A stretch of DNA of 64,000 nt from Linum tenue. Lineage: Eukaryota; Streptophyta; Magnoliopsida; Malpighiales; Linaceae. Numbering within the stretch: position 1 is the stretch's first letter; each line of letters begins with the position of its first letter. The translations under genes and the position numbers were made by a program. The notes beneath the pieces were generated by a model, which ran no database searches, was not told the origin of the DNA, and saw only the letters and a program-made list of their open reading frames with translations. The stretch is taken from positions 14,669,467-14,733,466 of the forward strand of contig CAMGYJ010000010.1 of assembly GCA_946122785.1 (NCBI GenBank), read 5' to 3'. Below, piece by piece: positions 19,086 through 29,680 of this stretch.

Positions 19086-22000
19086 TCTGGTGGCGCCGTT
19101 GCCGGGGAGCGCGTGACGGCGCGCGGAGGGAAGAGCAGCGGCGACGTGGGAAGGGGGCGCGAGGAAGAGAGGGGGCCGGCGGAGATCTCCCTGCACTCCG
19201 TAGCGGGGGTCTCGTCGCCCGGTACCCTGCGGTTCCGAGCCAAGGTCGCCGGGCAGCAGGGCCTCGTTCTTGTCGACAGTGGAGCGTCGCTGAATTTCAT
19301 TGGGGAGGAATTCGCCAAAACCCTTCGGGTGGCGGCGAGTCCAACGCAATCGATGGTGGTCCGAGTGGCTAATGGGGCGCCGATGCGGTGCGTCGAGGTG
19401 TACAGGGATTTGGCATTGGAGATTCAAGGCCTCGAGATCGTCACCGACCTCTATGTACTGCCTTTGCGCGGGTTCGACATTATCCTCGGCATACCTTGGC
19501 TGCAGAGCCTAGGACCGATTACCAGTGATTGGCGAAGGCTGACGATGTGCTTCAAGTGGAGGGATAAGGAATGGAGTCTGAGAGGCTTGACCACCGCCAT
19601 TGGGCCGATTGAGATGGAGGAGTGCGCGAAGGGGGAGGACACCGAGCTCGCTGTTCTATGCTGGCCTCTAGCTGCAGCAGGGAAGGCGGAGGTTGATGGA
19701 GAGATGCAGGAGCTGTTGGACCGGTATCCGGAACTGTTCCGGGCGCCGACCACTCTGCCGCCTCATAGGCAGGTGGACCACCAGATTTGTCTGAAGGAGG
19801 GAGTGGAAGCAGTGAATGTGAGGCCATACCGCTATGGGCACTCACAGAAGGGGGAGATCGAGAAGCAGGTAGAGGAGATGCTCGCGACCGGACTGATCCG
19901 GCCTAGCACCAGTCCTTTTTCTTCGCCGGTGTTGCTGGTTAAGAAGAAGGATGGGACTTGGAGATTCTGCACAGATTACCGGGCTCTCAACAAGGCGACC
20001 GTGAAGGATCGGTTCCCGATCCCGACAGTGGATGACATGCTAGATGAACTGCATGGGTCGAGCTATTTCACTAAGCTCGACTTGAGAGCCGGTTACCATC
20101 AGATCAGGATGCAGGAGGAGGATGTGCCCAAAACCGCATTTCGCACTCATAATGGCCATTATGAGTATTTGGTCATGCCATTTGGGCTGTGCAATGCTCC
20201 TTCGACATTCCAGGCTGCCATGAACGACATTTTTCGACCTCTCCTGAGACGGTATGTCTTGGTATTTTTTGATGATATACTGGTTTATAGTCCTACTTGG
20301 GAGGACCATTTGAGACATCCGCAGGAGGTGTTTGAGATTCTTCGGAGGCACCAGTACTATGTCAAGGCCTCCAAGTGTGAGTTTGGGGTGCAGAAGGTGG
20401 ATTACCTGGGTCATGTAGTGACGCCTCAGGGAGTGCAGGTGGACCAGGCCAAGATTCGAGCCATGGTGGACTGGCCCGTGCCCACCAATGTGACCGAGTT
20501 GCGTGGCTTCCTGGGATTGACCGGGTATTACCGGAAGTTCGTGCAGGGATACAGTATGATCGCGAGGCCTCTGACGGACTTGCTGAAGAAGGGGGGGTTT
20601 GGTTGGTCACCACAGGCAGAGGAGGCGTTCCAGAAGCTGAAGCAGGCGATGTCCACAACCCCCACCTTGGCCATGCCGGATTTCTCGAAGACGTTCGTGA
20701 TTGAGGCCGACGCGTCTGGCCGCGGTATTGGGGCAGTACTGTCTCAGGATCGACATCCCATTGCTTTCATGAGCAAGACACTACCTCCTTCGAAGGAGGC
20801 CTGGTCGACATATCAGAAGGAGATGCAGGCTATTATCACAGCAGTACAGATGTGGAGACCATATTTGCTGGGCCAGAAGTTTCACATCTATACAGATCAT
20901 CAGAGTCTGAAGCATCTCCTAGAGCAGAGGGTGTCGACGCCGGACCAGCATAAGTGGATTGCGAAGCTACTGGGGTATGACTACGAGATTCATTATAGAC
21001 CAGGACCCACCAATGTGGTGGCCGACGGCCTATCCAGGCGTCCGGGTGGGGAGGTTCTCATGGCAGTGACCGGGCCGGTGCCGGAGTTTTGGGATGAGCT
21101 CCGTACATCTTTGGAGACCAGTTCTTATCTGCAGAGCTGCCGGGACATTGCTGTGAGCGACGAGCCGGGTCGCTACCAGTTCCGACAGGGGCTGGTCCTT
21201 TTCAAGGGCCGGGTGGTCCTTCCGCCGGGGTCAAACCTGGTCACGACTGTGCTGATGGAGTTTCATGACTCGCCGCTGGGGGGTCATTCGGGCGTGGAGC
21301 GGACCCTACGGCGGATTCGGGCTCATTTCTATTGGCCTCGCATGGCGGACGACGTGAAGAGCTATGTAGCGTCCTGTGACACCTGTCAGAGGGTGAAGTT
21401 ATCTCATCTCAGACCTGCAGGGTTGTTGCAGCCATTACCGGTGCCGGAGCGGGTTTGGGAAGACATCAGCATGGATTTTATAGTGGGACTTCCTCCCTCA
21501 GGTGGCAAGACGGTGTTGTTCGTGGTGGTGGATCGCCTGACGAAGTATGCTCACTTCATGCCTTTGGCTCACCCGTACACGGCAAAGGCAGTGGCTGAGC
21601 AGTTTGTATCAGGAGTGGTGCGGCATCACGGATTTCCTCGATCTATTGTGAGTGATCGGGATTCAGTCTTCTTGAGTCACTTCTGGCAGGAGGTCTTTGC
21701 TATGGCCAAGACCGCGCTGAAGATGAGTTCGGCCTATCACCCGCAGACGGATGGCCAGACGGAGATCGTGAACAAACATCTGGAGCAGTATCTCAGGTGT
21801 TTTGCCCACCAGCAGCCCAAGAGCTGGTTGGCCATGATTCCATGGGCTGAGTTGTGGTATAACACCACCTATCACAGGGCTATTCGGATGACTCCTTTCT
21901 AGGCTCTATACGGGCGAGCTCCGCCGTCTCTGGTGCGATACAGGATGGGTGATAGTTCGGTGGATGCTGTGGACAGGTGGCTGGGGGCGAGGGATGAGGC

Positions 22001-22534
22001 GCTTGAGCAGCTGCGGAGTACGTTGGCGGCAGCCAATAACAGGATGAAGCAGTTAGAGGATGCGGGTAGGCGGGAGGAGGAGTTTGAGGTGGGCGATCGG
22101 GTGCTGTTGAGACTGCATCCCTATCGACAGGCCTCGGTCTTCAGGCGCGCCTATCAGAAGCTGGCGGCTCGTTATTTCGGGCCCTACGAGATTCTGCAGA
22201 AGGTCAATCCAGTGGCCTATCGTTTGCAGCTGCCGGCAGAGTCTCGCATTCATCCTACCTTCCATGTTTCATTGTTGAAACGTTACAGGGGAGCAGCAGA
22301 CAGAGTTGAGACGACAGCTCCGCCGGTCAGTGCAGATGGTGATCTTGAGCTGCAGCCGCTGAAGGTGCTCGAGACCAGGTGGGTGAAGAAGAAGGGTCGA
22401 CTGGTGGAGGAAAGCTTAGTGCTTTGGAGGCATTTGGAGCCGGAGGACGCGACTTGGGAGGAGTCGGGCGAATTGCAGCAGAAGTTTCCGTACTTTGACC
22501 TTGAGGACAAGGTCAGACTTGAAGAGGGGGAGGA
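19086..22534 (+). pseudogene. pol: Element C1 pol, 5'-truncated, with amber codon
   Basis: After the B1 LTR and a six-base primer-site remnant, class C sequence begins at about GAGCGCGTGACGG, so the normal leader, primer site, ATG and first ~75 codons are missing. Protease (DSGASLNFIG), reverse transcriptase (FFDDILVYS), RNase H and integrase are otherwise as in C2. A TAG at 21900-21902 (GAG in C3 and C4) interrupts integrase between TPF and ALYG. The chromodomain follows in frame to 22568, inside the LTR. It is 20 substitutions or fewer from C2 by eye, including Leu to Pro near 20320. Confidence 0.92.
22497..22514 (+). other. Pre-polypurine hairpin, class C
   Basis: GACCTTG/CAAGGTC stem. 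The outer pair is G-C where classes A, B and D have A-T, so pairing is kept. It is coding here (FDLEDKV). Equivalent hairpins: 26471-26488, 49218-49235 and 58467-58484 (the last with the outer pair broken). Confidence 0.72.
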
Positions 22535-22780
22535 TGTTAGAAACCGGCGGGTTGGGCCGGTTGGGTGAGGGAGTGGCAGTTTCGTTATTTTCATTATTCA
22601 GCTTTTGTATTTAAGAGGAGAGAACACTATTCTGCAGAGTAGTCAATTACGAATATTATCAATCAAAATCCCTAATTCCCAATTCTCTCTATCTCTTGTT
22701 CTTCCCCAATTCTTCTCAAATCCCTAATTTCTTCTCTTCTCAATCCCTAATTCCCTTGTGGAACTTCTTTGTTTCTAACA
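22535..22780 (+). repeat. Class C LTR shared by C1 and C2 (246 bp)
   Basis: TGTTAGAAACCGGCGGG...GTTTCTAACA, with a TATTTAAG box near 22608 and start region about 30 bases later. It serves as 3' LTR of C1 and 5' LTR of C2. Confidence 0.92.
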
Positions 22781-22858
22781 TCTGGTATCAGAGCCCGGTT
22801 TCGATCGGTGAGTTCGTCTCAACTCTATCAGGGACAGCTGAGAAACCGGAGCATCGAC
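22781..22858 (+). other. Class C primer site and leader
   Basis: TC, TGGTATCAGAGCCCGG, then the leader up to the ATG at 22859; identical or nearly so to that of classes A and D. Confidence 0.85.
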
Positions 22859-25800
22859 ATGGAAAGGTCAGCGCAGGCATGGGCTCAATTGCGAGAGGAG
22901 TTGTGGCAAATCGCAAACTCCTGGAAGGGGGAGCCGGCGCGAGGCGCCGAGGCAGAGGTGGAGGGCGCGCGGCTGGCGGCGCGCGAGGGCGCTGACCGCG
23001 GCGTCGGCGCGGGGCGCGACTTGCGCGGCAGGGCGAGCGGGGCGGAAGGCGGCGGTGCGGGGGGCAGGCCCGCGGCCGAGGAGCGCGTGACGGCGCGCGG
23101 AGGGAAGAGCAGCGGCGACGTGGGAAGGGGGCGCGAGGAAGAGAGGGGGCCGGCGGAGATCTCCCTGCACTCCGTAGCGGGGGTCTCGTCGCCCGGTACC
23201 CTGCGGTTCCGAGCCAAGGTCGCCGGGCAGCAGGGCCTCGTTCTTGTCGACAGTGGAGCGTCGCTGAATTTCATTGGGGAGGAATTCGCCAAAACCCTTC
23301 GGGTGGCGGCGAGTCCAACGCAATCGATGGTGGTCCGAGTGGCTAATGGGGCGCCGATGCGGTGCGTCGAGGTGTACAGGGATTTGGCATTGGAGATTCA
23401 AGGCCTCGAGATCGTCACCGACCTCTATGTACTGCCTTTGCCCGGGTTCGACATTATCCTCGGCATACCTTGGCTGCAGAGCCTAGGACCGATTACCAGT
23501 GATTGGCGAAGGCTGACGATGTGCTTCAAGTGGAGGGATAAGGAATGGAGTCTGAGAGGCTTGACCACCGCCATTGGGCCGATTGAGATGGAGGAGTGCG
23601 CGAAGGGGGAGGACACCGAGCTCGCTGTTCTATGCTGGCCTCTAGCTGCAGCAGGGAAGGCGGAGGTTGATGGAGAGATGCAGGAGCTGTTGGACCGGTA
23701 TCCGGAACTGTTCCGGGCGCCGACCACTCTGCCGCCTCATAGGCAGGTGGACCACCAGATTTGTCTGAAGGAGGGAGTGGAAGCAGTGAATGTGAGGCCA
23801 TACCGCTATGGGCACTCACAGAAGGGGGAGATCGAGAAGCAGGTAGAGGAGATGCTCGCGACCGGACTGATCCGGCCTAGCACCAGTCCTTTTTCTTCGC
23901 CGGTGTTGCTGGTTAAGAAGAAGGATGGGACTTGGAGATTCTGCACAGATTACCGGGCTCTCAACAAGGCGACCGTGAAGGATCGGTTCCCGATCCCGAC
24001 AGTGGATGACATGCTAGATGAACTGCATGGGTCGAGCTATTTCACTAAGCTCGACTTGAGAGCCGGTTACCATCAGATCAGGATGCAGGAGGAGGATGTG
24101 CCCAAAACCGCATTTCGCACTCATAATGGCCATTATGAGTATTTGGTCATGCCATTTGGGCTGTGCAATGCTCCTTCGACATTCCAGGCTGCCATGAACG
24201 ACATTTTTCGACCTCTCCTGAGACGGTATGTCTTGGTATTTTTTGATGATATACTGGTTTATAGTCCTACTTGGGAGGACCATTTGAGACATCTGCAGGA
24301 GGTGTTTGAGATTCTTCGGAGGCACCAGTACTATGTCAAGGCCTCCAAGTGTGAGTTTGGGGTGCAGAAGGTGGATTACCTGGGTCATGTAGTGACGCCT
24401 CAGGGAGTGCAGGTGGACCAGGCCAAGATTCGAGCCATGGTGGACTGGCCCGTGCCCACCAATGTGACCGAGTTGCGTGGCTTCCTGGGATTGACCGGGT
24501 ATTACCGGAAGTTCGTGCAGGGATACAGTATGATCGCGAGGCCTCTGACGGACTTGCTGAAGAAGGGGGGGTTTGGTTGGTCACCACAGGCAGAGGAGGC
24601 GTTCCAGAAGCTGAAGCAGGCGATGTCCACAACCCCCACCTTGGCCATGCCGGATTTCTCGAAGACGTTCGTGATTGAGGCCGACGCGTCTGGCCGCGGT
24701 ATTGGGGCAGTACTGTCTCAGGATCGACATCCCATTGCTTTCATGAGCAAGACACTACCTCCTTCGAAGGAGGCCTGGTCGACATATCAGAAGGAGATGC
24801 AGGCTATTATCACAGCAGTACAGATGTGGAGACCATATTTGCTGGGCCAGAAGTTTCACATCTATACAGATCATCAGAGTCTGAAGCATCTCCTAGAGCA
24901 GAGGGTGTCGACGCCGGACCAGCATAAGTGGATTGCGAAGCTACTGGGGTATGACTACGAGATTCATTACAGACCAGGACCCACCAATGTGGTGGCCGAC
25001 GGCCTATCCAGGCGTCCGGGTGGGGAGGTTCTCATGGCAGTGACCGGGCCGGTGCCGGAGTTTTGGGATGAGCTCCGTACATCTTTGGAGACCAGTTCTT
25101 ATCTGCAGAGCTGCCGGGACATTGCTGTGAGCGACGAGCCGGGTCGCTACCAGTTCCGACAGGGGCTGGTCCTTTTCAAGGGCCGGGTGGTCCTTCCGCC
25201 GGGGTCAAACCTGGTCACGACTGTGCTGATGGAGTTTCATGACTCGCCGCTGGGGGGTCATTCGGGCGTGGAGCGGACCCTACGGCGGATTCGGGCTCAT
25301 TTCTATTGGCCTCGCATGGCGGACGACGTGAAGAGCTATGTAGCGTCCTGTGACACCTGTCAGAGGGTGAAGTTATCTCATCTCAGACCTGCAGGGTTGT
25401 TGCAGCCATTACCGGTGCCGGAGCGGGTTTGGGAAGACATCAGCATGGATTTTATAGTGGGACTTCCTCCCTCAGGTGGCAAGACGGTGTTGTTCGTGGT
25501 GGTGGATCGCCTGACGAAGTATGCTCACTTCATGCCTTTGGCTCACCCGTACACGGCAAAGGCAGTGGCTGAGCAGTTTGTATCAGGAGTGGTGCGGCAT
25601 CACGGATTTCCTCGATCTATTGTGAGTGATCGGGATTCAGTCTTCTTGAGTCACTTCTGGCAGGAGGTCTTTGCTATGGCCAAGACCGCGCTGAAGATGA
25701 GTTCGGCCTATCACCCGCAGACGGATGGCCAGACGGAGATCGTGAACAAACATCTGGAGCAGTATCTCAGGTGTTTTGCCCACCAGCAGCCCAAGAGCTG

Positions 25801-26542
25801 GTTGGCCATGATTCCATGGGCTGAGTTGTGGTATAACACCACCTATCACAGGGCTATTCGGATGACTCCTTTCTAGGCTCTATACGGGCGAGCTCCGCCG
25901 TCTCTGGTGCGATACAGGATGGGTGATAGTTCGGTGGATGCTGTGGACAGGTGGCTGGGGGCGAGGGATGAGGCGCTTGAGCAGCTGCGGAGTACGTTGG
26001 CGGCAGCCAATAACAGGATGAAGCAGTTAGAGGATGCGGGTAGGCGGGAGGAGGAGTTTGAGGTGGGCGATCGGGTGCTGTTGAGACTGCATCCCTATCG
26101 ACAGGCCTCGGTCTTCAGGCGCGCCTATCAGAAGCTGGCGGCTCGTTATTTCGGGCCCTACGAGATTCTGCAGAAGGTCAATCCAGTGGCCTATCGTTTG
26201 CAGCTGCCGGCAGAGTCTCGCATTCATCCTACCTTCCATGTTTCATTGTTGAAACGTTACAGGGGAGCAGCAGACAGAGTTGAGACGACAGCTCCGCCGG
26301 TCAGTGCAGATGGTGATCTTGAGCTGCAGCCGCTGAAGGTGCTCGAGACCAGGTGGGTGAAGAAGAAGGGTCGACTGGTGGAGGAAAGCTTAGTGCTTTG
26401 GAGGCATTTGGAGCCGGAGGACGCGACTTGGGAGGAGTCGGGCGAATTGCAGCAGAAGTTTCCGTACTTTGACCTTGAGGACAAGGTCAGACTTGAAGAG
26501 GGGGAGGATGTTAGAAACCGGCGGGTTGGGCCGGTTGGGTGA
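22859..26542 (+). pseudogene. pol: Class C pol polyprotein without Gag, amber at 25874
   Basis: The ATG at 22859 starts MERSAQAWAQLREELWQIAN, followed by ~80 low-complexity residues. Protease begins at once with EISLHSVAG and DSGA (about 23249-23260). Reverse transcriptase follows (RFCTDYRALNKAT, FTKLDLRAGYHQI, catalytic FFDD near 24238-24251), then RNase H (IEADASGRGIGAVLSQ, YTDHQSLKHLL). Integrase has an HHCC finger (GGHSGVERTLRRI...CDTCQ) and a catalytic core (MDFIVGLP, VSDRDSVFLS, HPQTDGQTE). A C-terminal chromodomain (VLETRWVKKKGRLVEESLVLW) would target integration to particular chromatin. The frame is 1,227 codons, about what pol alone needs; a normal chromovirus ORF would carry ~350-450 more residues of Gag. 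TAG at 25874-25876 replaces a Glu codon seen in C3 and C4; coding resumes in frame beyond it. Confidence 0.95.
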
Positions 26543-26742
26543 GGGAGTGGCAGTTTCGTTATTTTCATTATTCAGCTTTTGTATTTAAGAGGAGAGAACA
26601 CTATTCTGCAGAGTAGTCAATTACGAATATTATCAATCAAAATCCCTAATTCCCAATTCTCTCTATCTCTTGTTCTTCCCCAATTCTTCTCAAATCCCTA
26701 ATTTCTTCTCTTCTCAATCCCTAATTCCCTTGTGGAACTTCT
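26509..26742 (+). repeat. C2 3' LTR, 12 bases short
   Basis: Ends AACTTCT and is followed by GA and the TGTTAG start of the B2 LTR. The same truncated join recurs at 49489. Confidence 0.9.
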
Positions 26743-26748
26743 GATGTT
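26740..26748. other. Tail-to-head join C2/B2
   Basis: TCT-GA-TGTT: truncated C end, then the unprocessed two-base GA of the B cDNA end. Confidence 0.65.
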
Positions 26749-29680
26749 AGAAACAAACACTTTACAGCTTTTCATTATTTCGTATTATTGTCGGTTTTGA
26801 TAATTGGGGGACCATTTGGGGTATTTTCGTTATATGGGTAGCAGTTAGGTATTTGGCGGATTATATAATCTGCAGTAGGAGTTATTTTGTCATTAAGCAA
26901 TCAATTACAGAAAACCTAAATCCTAATTTCTCCCTCTCTCTCTCTCTCCCTAGCGCCGAACTTCCTCTCTCTTTCCCTCTCTCTTTGGCCGATCGGCAGC
27001 CATCCTTCCCCTTTCTTCTTCCTAAATTCCCTAATTCTAATCCCTAGCTTGATCAATCCCTAGTTGGTCTAGCTAATTTCCCAATTCTACAACTGTTAGA
27101 AACCTTGTTTCTAACATCTGGTATCAGAGCCCGGTTCCGATCGGAGAGTTCTTCCCAACTCCGTCAGGGACAGCTTAGAAACCGGAGAACCAACGATGGT
27201 AACGACGAAATCCATGAAGGCAGCAGAGAAAGCAGAGAAGGCGAATCAGGCGGGTGACAAGGGCGCCGATGCAGGTGACGACGGGGTCGATGGGGCTGTG
27301 GAGGATCTGACCGGCAATGAGGAGTTGAGGAGGGATCTGGAGGCGCAGGCGAGGAGACAGGCGCGGGTGGAGGAAGAGTTGGGAGAACTGCAGGAGAGGG
27401 CTAGGGAGCAAGGCCAAACCCTTGATGCTCTGACAGGAGCTGTGAAGGCACTGGCGGGACAGGTGGGTGACTTGGTGGCGGCCCTGAAGAAATCAGGGAT
27501 CAAAGCTGGCGGCGGCGGCCAGTTGCACGGGGAGGACGGCGCGCCAGGGGAGGGGTCGATGTCGGTGGAGGCGGCCGGCGACCACGGCGCCGCGCGGGCC
27601 TCGGCGAACACGGCGGCGGAGGGGCGAGGAGAGAAGGGCGGCGCGGCGGCCAACCCTAACCGGCTGGGGTTGCGTGCGGGCCAGGTCTCCTTTGGCCCAA
27701 CCATCAAAGATGGGCTGCTTCCGACTCCCTCGGCCCAGGAGAAGGCGCGCGCGCGGGGCAAGGCCAAGATGGCAGAGTACGTGGGCTTGGATGAAGAAGA
27801 GTTGATGGGCTTGGAGCAGGAGTATGATCATGAGCCGTGGCCCAATGAGCCGAATGGGCCCGGGGAGGATTATAACAGGGATGAAGGAAGCCATATGGGC
27901 CGAGCTGGGACGGAAGGCGGGCCAGGTGGGAAGCGGCGAGAAGCGGACCGCGGCTGGGAGGTGGGTCGGCCGAGCTCCATGGGCCGGGGACCCGCGGGCC
28001 GGGCCGAGTATGCGGGCCGGGCGGGGTCGAGCAGGGGCCCAAGCGGTCGGGTCGAAACCGGTCGGGTCGAACCCGGTCGGACCGAACCCGGTCGGACCAG
28101 GACAGCAGCTGGCGCGCCAAGGGGGAACGGGCAGCAGGGGCTTTCCGGCTCGCCAAGGTCAGTTTGACGAGCCTAGTGGCAATCAACCGCCGTTTGTGAA
28201 TCAGCACGGCACTGGTAGGGAATTCATGGGATCAGGAACGGGTGATCAGAGGCAGAGAAATGAGATGGGCCGAGGACGGGGACATCAAGAGGAGGAGGAA
28301 GGAGAGTGGGAGTATGAAGGGGGACACCGGTACTCGCAGCATTATCACCGCGAGGCGCCGGGGTATGGGAGGCACGCTGGTTACTCCCGAGGTGGTGAGG
28401 AGGAAGATGACATGGTGTTTCGAGCTAAGCCCCCAACCATTGAGTTCCCAAAATTCAATGGCAGGGAGGATGCAGGTCTGTGGCTATACTCCGCAGAACG
28501 GTGGTTCAAGAACCATCCCACTAGAGAGGAACGGAAGGCTCAGTTGGCGTCCTTCTATTTAGAGGGGGATGCATTGCAGTGGTGGGAATGGATGGAGCGG
28601 ACCTATGCTGAAGCTCGAACGCTGATTACCTGGCCGATGTTCAAGGAGGAGCTGAGGTATCAGTTTGGCAAGTCGGAAGGGTGGGCCCCGGAGCAGCTGG
28701 CGAAGCTGCGCCAGACTGGGACAGTGGCGGAGTATCGAGCAGAGTTCTTTAAACTGGGTAACCAGTGCAAGGGCGTACCGGAGGAGACATTGGTGGGTCT
28801 GTGCATGGCGGGACTCCGGCCAGAGATCGCAGCGGCTGTGCGGGTATTTGAGCCCGATTCACTTCGAGCTGTTAATAGTCTTGCAGGTAATAAGGAGGAG
28901 GAGCTGGCTAGTTGGCGGGGCGTGATAGGCCGCTACCAGAAGCCGGCCGGGGGAGGAGGCGGTGGTAGCAGCGCGAGTGGGGGAACGAGTGGAGCTGCAT
29001 CGGGGCCTAGTTCGGGAGGGGGTGCGGCGGCTGGCCCACCTGCGGCTGTCATTCGAACGGGACCGAGGCCACCACCCAAGGGATTTAGGACGCTATCTCC
29101 GGCCGAGATCGAGCAGAAGAGGCGGGAAGGGAAGTGTTTCAACTGTGACGAGCGGTTTACCTTTGGTCACAAGTGCGGGAAGCCTGATTTGATGTTCTTG
29201 GTGGGACGATGGGAAGACGAGGCGGAGGATGAGATGGTGGAGGAACCCGGAGCAGAGCAAGAGAAGCCGCAACCTTGAGGACAAGGTTGTTTTCCAAGGA
29301 GGCGGGGATGTTAGAAACAAACACTTTACAGCTTTTCATTATTTCGTATTATTGTCGGTTTTGATAATTGGGGGACCATTTGGGGTATTTTCGTTATATG
29401 GGTAGCAGTTAGGTATTTGGCGGATTATATAATCTGCAGTAGGAGTTATTTTGTCATTAAGCAATCAATTACAGAAAACCTAAATCCTAATTTCTCCCTC
29501 TCTCTCTCTCTCCCTAGCGCCGAACTTCCTCTCTCTTTCCCTCTCTCTTTGGCCGATCGGCAGCCATCCTTCCCCTTTCTTCTTCCTAAATTCCCTAATT
29601 CTAATCCCTAGCTTGATCAATCGCTAGTTGGTCTAGCTAATTTCCCAATTCTACAACTGTTAGAAACCTTGTTTCTAACA
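26745..29680 (+). mobile_element. Element B2 (Gag-only)
   Basis: 5' LTR 26745-27116 and 3' LTR 29309-29680, the latter shared with B3. Leader and primer site as in B1. The gag frame is broken. Confidence 0.9.
27196..29278 (+). pseudogene. gag: B2 gag, frameshifted in the minisatellite
   Basis: Starts as B1 at 27196. An 11-base loss next to the GRTEP repeat (around 28100) shifts the frame, which ends at 28167. The Gag domain and zinc knuckle continue in another frame to 29278. A short stretch RAVNSLAG replaces RAVFRLAG near 28870. Confidence 0.9.

Larger units (their letters stand above)
22535..26742 (+). mobile_element. Element C2 (Pol-only chromovirus)
   Basis: Complete 5' half (LTR, primer site, leader, ATG) and full pol frame. 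The 3' LTR (26509-26742) has lost its last 12 bases where it joins B2. No Gag is encoded anywhere between the leader and protease. Confidence 0.92.

Noticed and set aside
21900..21902. Programmed stop-codon readthrough in C pol
   Set aside because: C3 and C4 have GAG at this position and the site lies inside integrase, not at a Gag/Pol boundary; a shared mutation is simpler.
28100..28170. Programmed frameshifting in B2-type gag
   Set aside because: The shifts differ in size and position between copies and B1/B5 need none.
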